Shown here: in pieces, positions 57,650 through 64,000 of the stretch
How the letters are laid out: the number at the start of each line of letters is the position of its first letter
Numbering within the stretch: the first letter of the stretch is position 1
NCBI GenBank assembly: GCA_028343615.1
Contig: JAOLZA010000005.1
Coordinates: 1-64,000, forward strand
Length of the DNA stretch: 64,000 bases
Direction: 5' to 3'
DNA from: Verrucomicrobiota bacterium
GTDB lineage: Bacteria > Verrucomicrobiota > Verrucomicrobiia > Limisphaerales > UBA1100
The notes under the pieces: generated by a model
The model's input: the letters and a program-made list of their open reading frames with translations, nothing else
Told to the model about the DNA's origin: nothing
The model's database searches: none
Position numbers and translations under genes: made by a program

Positions 57650-59140
57650 ATGGCTAAGGAGCCCGAGGATAAGCATGGGGCTTCTGATTCCGGAGGCGAT
57701 AAAACGCCCGCTGAAAGCAATCCCCCTCAAGACGATTCATCTGCCACGTCGCCTGAACAAGGCACGGAGCAGAGCGAATTGCCTTTGGGCGATGAACCCA
57801 AGGAGGCTGGCTCCAAGGCCGAATTTCCTAAATCAGAATTCCCGAAAGCCGATTTTACTGAAACTGAGGCAGTGCCGGATGATGCTGAAGCTGCCCGCGA
57901 CGATCAAGCGCAAGATCAAACGCATCACGAAGATCCCCATCATGCCGGTGAGATGGGTTCTGGCCACGATGATCCCTATCACGATGAGTATTCACACGAT
58001 TACGAAGATGAATATCACCAGGAACATCACGATGACTTTCACGAACACGACCACGGCGAATACGCACACGACCACGGCGAATACGAATACGCCGATGGTG
58101 ATAATTATGGCGGCGATGATGGCGACGAAGGCTTTGGCGGTCCCATAAAACCGTTCCTCGATCATCTCGAAGATTTTCGTTTTATGGTGATGAAATGCGT
58201 GGTCGCCGTGGTGGCCGGCATGATGATCGCTCTCATCGGCTCACCGTACATTGTGAAATTTCTTACGTGGCCTCTTGAGCGCGCGCAGCTCATTGAGCAG
58301 GTGAATACCAACCCTGACAAACGTGCCGTGCCCGTGAAATTTGGCAGTGGCGTGGTGTCTCACATTCGTGAGTCTGATTTAAAAAATATGGCTGAGGCCG
58401 GTAATCTTGCAGGCTCATTTACTAACACTGCCGAGATTAGTGCTCTCCGGCTGGTACCCTCCGATCAGCTGGGTACCAATGGCACCCGCTACAACCTCCA
58501 ACTTGAGGTGGATAACAATAGCTCCAATTCGGAGCCGTGGCACGTGCAGCTGAAAGCATTTGGCCCGCTCAAATCATTTTTCATAGCTCTCAAGATTGGT
58601 CTCTATGGCGGCATCACGATTGCCATTCCCTTCATTTTAATTTTTGTTGCACAATTTGTTTTGCCTGCCCTTCATGTTAAGGAAAAGAAATGGGTCTTTC
58701 GCTTGGCTGGAATGGGCTCGGTGCTGTTTATGCTGGGCGGAGCTTTCTGCTATTTAGTGATTATGCAGGTAGCCCTGTGGGCATCGGTGGGCTTCGCCGG
58801 TATGCTCGGCTTTGGTGCGGACGAATGGATGGCCGAGGAATACATCGGCTTCGTGTGCAAATTTATGGTGGGGATGGGGCTCGCTTTTGAAATGCCGATG
58901 ATCCTGCTCTTCCTTGTGAAAATTGGGGTTCTGAATTACGAAAAACTTTCGAGTCTCCGGATGTACGCCGTGGTGGCCAATATCATCCTTGCCGCTGTCA
59001 TCACCCCTACAGGTGATCCTGTGACGCTTGCGCTCGTGGCTGTTCCGATGCAGTTGCTCTATGAAATGAGCACCATCATCGCTTGGTTTATGGGGCGAAA
59101 ACAGGCCCGTGAAGAAGCCGCTTTTGACGACGAAGAATAG
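57650..59140 (+). CDS. tatC: TatC translocase subunit with 162-aa His/Asp/Glu-rich N-terminal extension
   Basis: PFLDHLEDFRFMVMKCVVAVVAG...GLYGGITIAIPFILIFVAQFVLPAL...ITPTGDPVTLALVAVPMQLLYEMS; extension DPYHDEYSHDYEDEYHQEHHDDFHEHDHGEYAHDHGEYEY. Confidence 0.9.
   Translation: MAKEPEDKHGASDSGGDKTPAESNPPQDDSSATSPEQGTEQSELPLGDEPKEAGSKAEFPKSEFPKADFTETEAVPDDAEAARDDQAQDQTHHEDPHHAGEMGSGHDDPYHDEYSHDYEDEYHQEHHDDFHEHDHGEYAHDHGEYEYADGDNYGGDDGDEGFGGPIKPFLDHLEDFRFMVMKCVVAVVAGMMIALIGSPYIVKFLTWPLERAQLIEQVNTNPDKRAVPVKFGSGVVSHIRESDLKNMAEAGNLAGSFTNTAEISALRLVPSDQLGTNGTRYNLQLEVDNNSSNSEPWHVQLKAFGPLKSFFIALKIGLYGGITIAIPFILIFVAQFVLPALHVKEKKWVFRLAGMGSVLFMLGGAFCYLVIMQVALWASVGFAGMLGFGADEWMAEEYIGFVCKFMVGMGLAFEMPMILLFLVKIGVLNYEKLSSLRMYAVVANIILAAVITPTGDPVTLALVAVPMQLLYEMSTIIAWFMGRKQAREEAAFDDEE
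58045..58086 (+). repeat. 21-bp tandem duplication (HDHGEYA) in the tatC extension
   Basis: ACACGACCACGGCGAATACG(C/A) repeated twice head to tail. Confidence 0.85.
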
Positions 59141-59149
59141 GCCACGCCG

Positions 59150-60004
59150 ATGAGCCTCGTTATCCAATCGCACTGCAAGGTCAATCTGTTGCTCAATATT
59201 ATGGGCAAACGTGAGGATGGCTTTCACGAGTTGGAGACTATCATTCAGCCCATTCGGCTCTTCGATGAACTCCGCATCGAACTTGTAGACGATGGCATCG
59301 GGCTAACTTGCAGTGACCCACGCTTGTCCGTGGGCGAAGACAATCTTGTCCATCGTGCTGCATCCTTGTTCCTAAAAAAAATCGAAACCGCCGGCGTTCG
59401 CATTCATCTACAAAAAAACCTTCCGCTCGCCGCCGGTATCGGCGCGGGCAGCAGCAATGCTGCTTTTACATTGCGCGGATTAAATGAACTTTTTGACACC
59501 CCATTAAATGCTGATGAAATGCACAGGATGGCCGCGTGCCTTGGCTCTGACGTTCCGTTTTTTCTACAAGATAACCCCGCGCTCGCCACCGGTCGCGGTG
59601 AAATTGTGAAGCCGCTCGAGCCCATTGCCGTATTGCACGGTACGGGATTACTGCTTATCCATCTCGGCTTCGGCGTGAGTACACCGTGGGCGTATCAGTC
59701 ACTTGCGGAAATGCCCAAAGCTTACGGCCACGAAGGCCAAGGCGCCAAGATGCTGCAATCGTTAGAAGCGGGTGAGTTGAATGGATTTTATAATTCCCTC
59801 GAAACGCCTGTGTTTCAAAAATACACCGTGCTGCCAGTTCTGAAAAATTTTCTTATGGAAAATGGTGCGCACGTCGCCCTTATGTCCGGCAGCGGCTCCA
59901 CCATGTTTGCAATCACCGAGAATCGTCCCGAGGCTGAGACATTACGGGTAAAATTTCACGAACACTTCGGCCAAGCCGGTTGGTCGGCCACAGTGGCGCT
60001 TTGA
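59150..60004 (+). CDS. ispE: 4-diphosphocytidyl-2-C-methyl-D-erythritol kinase
   Basis: CKVNLLLNIMGKREDGFHELETIIQPI...LPLAAGIGAGSSNAAFTLRGLN...LMSGSGSTMFAI GHMP kinase motifs. Confidence 0.93.
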   Translation: MSLVIQSHCKVNLLLNIMGKREDGFHELETIIQPIRLFDELRIELVDDGIGLTCSDPRLSVGEDNLVHRAASLFLKKIETAGVRIHLQKNLPLAAGIGAGSSNAAFTLRGLNELFDTPLNADEMHRMAACLGSDVPFFLQDNPALATGRGEIVKPLEPIAVLHGTGLLLIHLGFGVSTPWAYQSLAEMPKAYGHEGQGAKMLQSLEAGELNGFYNSLETPVFQKYTVLPVLKNFLMENGAHVALMSGSGSTMFAITENRPEAETLRVKFHEHFGQAGWSATVAL

Positions 60005-60131
60005 TTGTATTAGGGCCGGTGGGCCGGACTACATGGGCGAAGTTTCAGTTTATTTTTTTCGGATTCTTTGAGGTTTGGCCCCTGAATAAAAAATCATAGC
60101 CGTCCCCGCTTTGTGCCGTTAGTCTTTGGTC

Positions 60132-60611
60132 ATGGATGAGTTGCTGAAACTGTTGCGCGATGATGCTTCACTGACGGCTGCGCAGATTGCCAGTCGCCTG
60201 AACCTTGTAGAAGCAGAGGTGGAAACCCAAATCAAGAATTTAGAATCCAACGGTGTGATTCTCGGCTATCGCACAGTTATCAATGAAGAAAAACTAGAGG
60301 TCGATATTGTGCGTGCGGTGATTGAAGTCAAAATAACCCCCGAACGCGAAGGCGGCTTTGATCGGCTGGCAACCCGCATTGCCCGTTTCGATGAAGTACG
60401 CAGTTGCTATCTTATGAGCGGCGGTTACGACTTAATGGTGGTCGTCGAAGGCACCGACCTCAAAGCTGTCTCCGCATTCGTCTCCGAAAAGCTCGCCACA
60501 ATCCAGGGTGTGATTTCGACCGTCACCCATTTTATGCTCAAACCGTACAAGGAACAGGGCGTGCTGATGGGAGGGGAGTTTAGTGATGAGAAAATGGTGG
60601 TAAGTCCATAG
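60132..60611 (+). CDS. Lrp/AsnC family transcriptional regulator
   Basis: LLKLLRDDASLTAAQIASRLNLVEAEVETQIKNLESNGVILGYRTVIN; C-terminal RAM domain. Confidence 0.88.
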   Translation: MDELLKLLRDDASLTAAQIASRLNLVEAEVETQIKNLESNGVILGYRTVINEEKLEVDIVRAVIEVKITPEREGGFDRLATRIARFDEVRSCYLMSGGYDLMVVVEGTDLKAVSAFVSEKLATIQGVISTVTHFMLKPYKEQGVLMGGEFSDEKMVVSP

Positions 60612-60623
60612 AGGAAGTGCTCT

Positions 60624-61715
60624 TTACCCAATCTCATCCATCGCCTCATCCAACTTCAGAAACAAGCTTCCCATCGATTCTTCCGTCTCATCACCCATGT
60701 TGGACAGTCGAAACGCTTTGCCTTTGAGCTTACCGTAGCCGACATCGATAAGAACCTCTTTTTCTTTCATCGCGCTTTGTAACTTGGGCACGTCCACGGC
60801 TGTACCGCCTTTGCGCGCGCCGTTGTTCAGGCACGTGAGCGAGATGGACTCGTAACCCGCTTCGGGGAAAAGTGTGAAGCCGCTTTTAGTTGCCCAGTCG
60901 CGGGTCATTTGATTGGTGGTCCGATGGCGCGCGTAGCGGGCTTCTAAGCCTTCCTCAAAAAACTCATCTAGCTTGTGTGACAGGCCGTTGATGTGTGGGA
61001 TGCTCGGCGTGCTGGGCGTCATATTTTTCTCTGCATTCTTTTGGAACTCAACAAAATCAAAATAATAACCACGTGTCTCGACTTGGGCCGCGCGGTTTAG
61101 TGCAGCTTCGGAGCAGGTGAACACCGAAAGGCCTGGTGGCAGTGCCCACGCTTTTTGTGTGCCGGCGAGTAGGACGTCGATGTCGAGCGCGTCAAATTGG
61201 ATTGGAACTGCGGTCATCGAGCTGACGCTGTCGACGATGAACATTACGTCCGGATATTTTCGCTTCAGCTTTGCGATGGACTCCAGTGGGTTCATCACTC
61301 CGGTGGAGGTTTCGTTATGCACGAGCGTGAGCGCATCGAACTCGCCTTTAGCGAGTTTCGCGTCAATGGCTTCGGGGAGAATTGGCGAACCCCATTCAAC
61401 CTGCAAACCCTCGGCGGCGATACCGCAGCGCTCGGCCACGTTCAGCCATTTATCAGAAAACGCGCCGCACATACAGCAGAGCAGTTTGCGTTGCGCGAGA
61501 TTGCGGATGGCGCCCTCCATAATACCCCATGCGGAGGAAGTGCTGAGATAAACGAGTTGCTCGGTGCCGAGCAGTTGCTGCAATTGCGGCTGGATTTTGC
61601 CGTAGAGATTTTGGAAATCCTGACTGCGATGGCCAATCATCGGCGTCGCCATCGCGCGCCAAGTGGCCTCGCTGACTTCGACCGGTCCCGGGATGTGTAG
61701 TTTCAAGTGTGCCAT
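60624..61715 (-). CDS. Alanine-glyoxylate/serine-pyruvate-type class V aminotransferase
   Basis: HIPGPVEVSEATWRAMATPMIGHRSQDFQNLY...VDSVSSMTAVPIQFDALDIDVLLAGTQKAWALPPGL. Confidence 0.88.
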   Translation of the reverse strand: MAHLKLHIPGPVEVSEATWRAMATPMIGHRSQDFQNLYGKIQPQLQQLLGTEQLVYLSTSSAWGIMEGAIRNLAQRKLLCCMCGAFSDKWLNVAERCGIAAEGLQVEWGSPILPEAIDAKLAKGEFDALTLVHNETSTGVMNPLESIAKLKRKYPDVMFIVDSVSSMTAVPIQFDALDIDVLLAGTQKAWALPPGLSVFTCSEAALNRAAQVETRGYYFDFVEFQKNAEKNMTPSTPSIPHINGLSHKLDEFFEEGLEARYARHRTTNQMTRDWATKSGFTLFPEAGYESISLTCLNNGARKGGTAVDVPKLQSAMKEKEVLIDVGYGKLKGKAFRLSNMGDETEESMGSLFLKLDEAMDEIG

Positions 61716-61724
61716 TTATTTTGT

Positions 61725-62495
61725 TTAGCGAATGTTGAGCGTGCCGCCATCCACGGGATAAGGGCAGCCGGTGATAAAAGAAGCTTCGTCGCTGCAAAGG
61801 AAAACCGCCATTGACGCTACCTCTTCCGGTCGCCCCATACGGCCGATGGGTTGGGCTTCGGAAAGTTTTTTGAACATTTCGTCTGCGTTGTCCGGGTAAT
61901 TTTTTGCTATGAAGCCATTGACAAACGGCGTATGAATGCGAGCGGGGAGGATGGCGTTGCAACGGATTTTAGCTTTCAAAAAATCACGCGCCACCGCGTA
62001 TGTCATCGTGAGCACCGCGCCTTTACTGGCGGAGTAGGCGAAACGATCGTCAATGGCCATCACGCTCACGGTGGATGCAATATTCACAATCGCGCCGCCG
62101 GTGGATTGCATATGCCCCACACCGGCTTGGAGACAATTGTAAACGCCCTTCACATTCACGCTCAACACGCGGTCAAAATCCTCCTCGGTGGTGGTGAGCA
62201 CGTTGCCGACGTGCGCAATACCGGCGTTATTGATGAGGCAATCGATTTGGCCGCGACTCGCAGCGATGGCATCAAATGTGTTTTTGACTTCCGCCTGATT
62301 GGTGACATCGCACGAATGCACCGCCGCCGTGCCGCCCGCTTTGGTGATCGCCTCCACGGCTGCTTTGCCGGCTTCGGCGTTGATTTCCAGAATATCCACG
62401 CAGGCGCCCTGTTTGGCGAATGCCGTCGAAATGGCCAGACCAATACCGGATCCGCCGCCGGTAACAATTGCGTTTTTGCCTTCGAGTGAAAACAT
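61725..62495 (-). CDS. SDR family oxidoreductase
   Basis: KNAIVTGGGSGIGLAISTAFAKQGA, LINNAGIAHVG, YSASKGAVLTMT, C-terminal ITGCPYPVDGGTLNIR. Confidence 0.93.
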   Translation of the reverse strand: MFSLEGKNAIVTGGGSGIGLAISTAFAKQGACVDILEINAEAGKAAVEAITKAGGTAAVHSCDVTNQAEVKNTFDAIAASRGQIDCLINNAGIAHVGNVLTTTEEDFDRVLSVNVKGVYNCLQAGVGHMQSTGGAIVNIASTVSVMAIDDRFAYSASKGAVLTMTYAVARDFLKAKIRCNAILPARIHTPFVNGFIAKNYPDNADEMFKKLSEAQPIGRMGRPEEVASMAVFLCSDEASFITGCPYPVDGGTLNIR

Positions 62496-62601
62496 GGCCG
62501 GAACTTTGCAGAAGATGTTTGCGCGAAGCAAGTTTCTCTGTGGTTTAATACAGAGAGCTTAGACGGTTCACAGAGTCCTGCTGAGGTTAAGCAGATTGAG
62601 T

Positions 62602-64000
<1,399 letters not shown>

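Noticed and set aside
57504-58148. 214-aa ORF overlapping tatA/tatC in another frame
   Set aside because: Composition (MTMSIHTITKMNITRNITMTFTNTTTANTHTTT) is an off-frame reading of the His/Asp-rich tatC extension; tatA and tatC are clearly in their own frames.
62535-62556. TCTCTGT-N8-ACAGAGA hairpin between the SDR and DUF1501 genes
   Set aside because: Modest AT-containing 7-bp stem with no T-run in either direction; not distinguishable from chance.

Overview
A gene-dense bacterial chromosomal segment with about 65 protein-coding genes on both strands, one initiator tRNA, and no rRNA, CRISPR array, phage or IS element. Gene content (DUF1501, DUF1080, tandem PQQ-propeller proteins, TatC with a large periplasmic loop, MqnD) suggests a PVC-group bacterium, probably Verrucomicrobiota; this is inference. 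Main blocks: guaB, rfaE2-like, bfn, holA, STAS, uvrD; PQQ propeller pair and DUF1080; iscA, tiny membrane ORF, J-domain protein; dsbD; purE; prs, rplY, pth, rpsF, ssb, rplI, dnaB, bamA, skp; aldo/keto reductase and mqnD; a YejABEF/Opp-type ABC importer; a pseudopilin pair; gluQRS and aguB; HU; panE, gltX, pgsA; a peroxiredoxin; tRNA-fMet; an MFS transporter; DUF1802, maf, serA, a SurA-like protein; moaA, metF, coaE, glgB; a Tol-Pal locus with two Pal genes; tatA, tatC, ispE; Lrp; aminotransferase, SDR, DUF1501. The most striking observation is a Bcp-type peroxiredoxin at 39497-39970 whose peroxidatic Cys codon is an in-frame TGA followed by a SECIS-like hairpin, indicating a selenoprotein that standard gene calling splits in two. 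Other notable points: a bamA frameshift at an A8 tract, a 162-aa His/Asp/Glu-rich N-terminal extension on TatC, a C-terminal module shared by two otherwise different secreted proteins, a 7-bp tandem repeat inside gluQRS, a 35-aa membrane ORF between iscA and a J-domain gene that is missing from the ORF track, and a variant pseudopilin.
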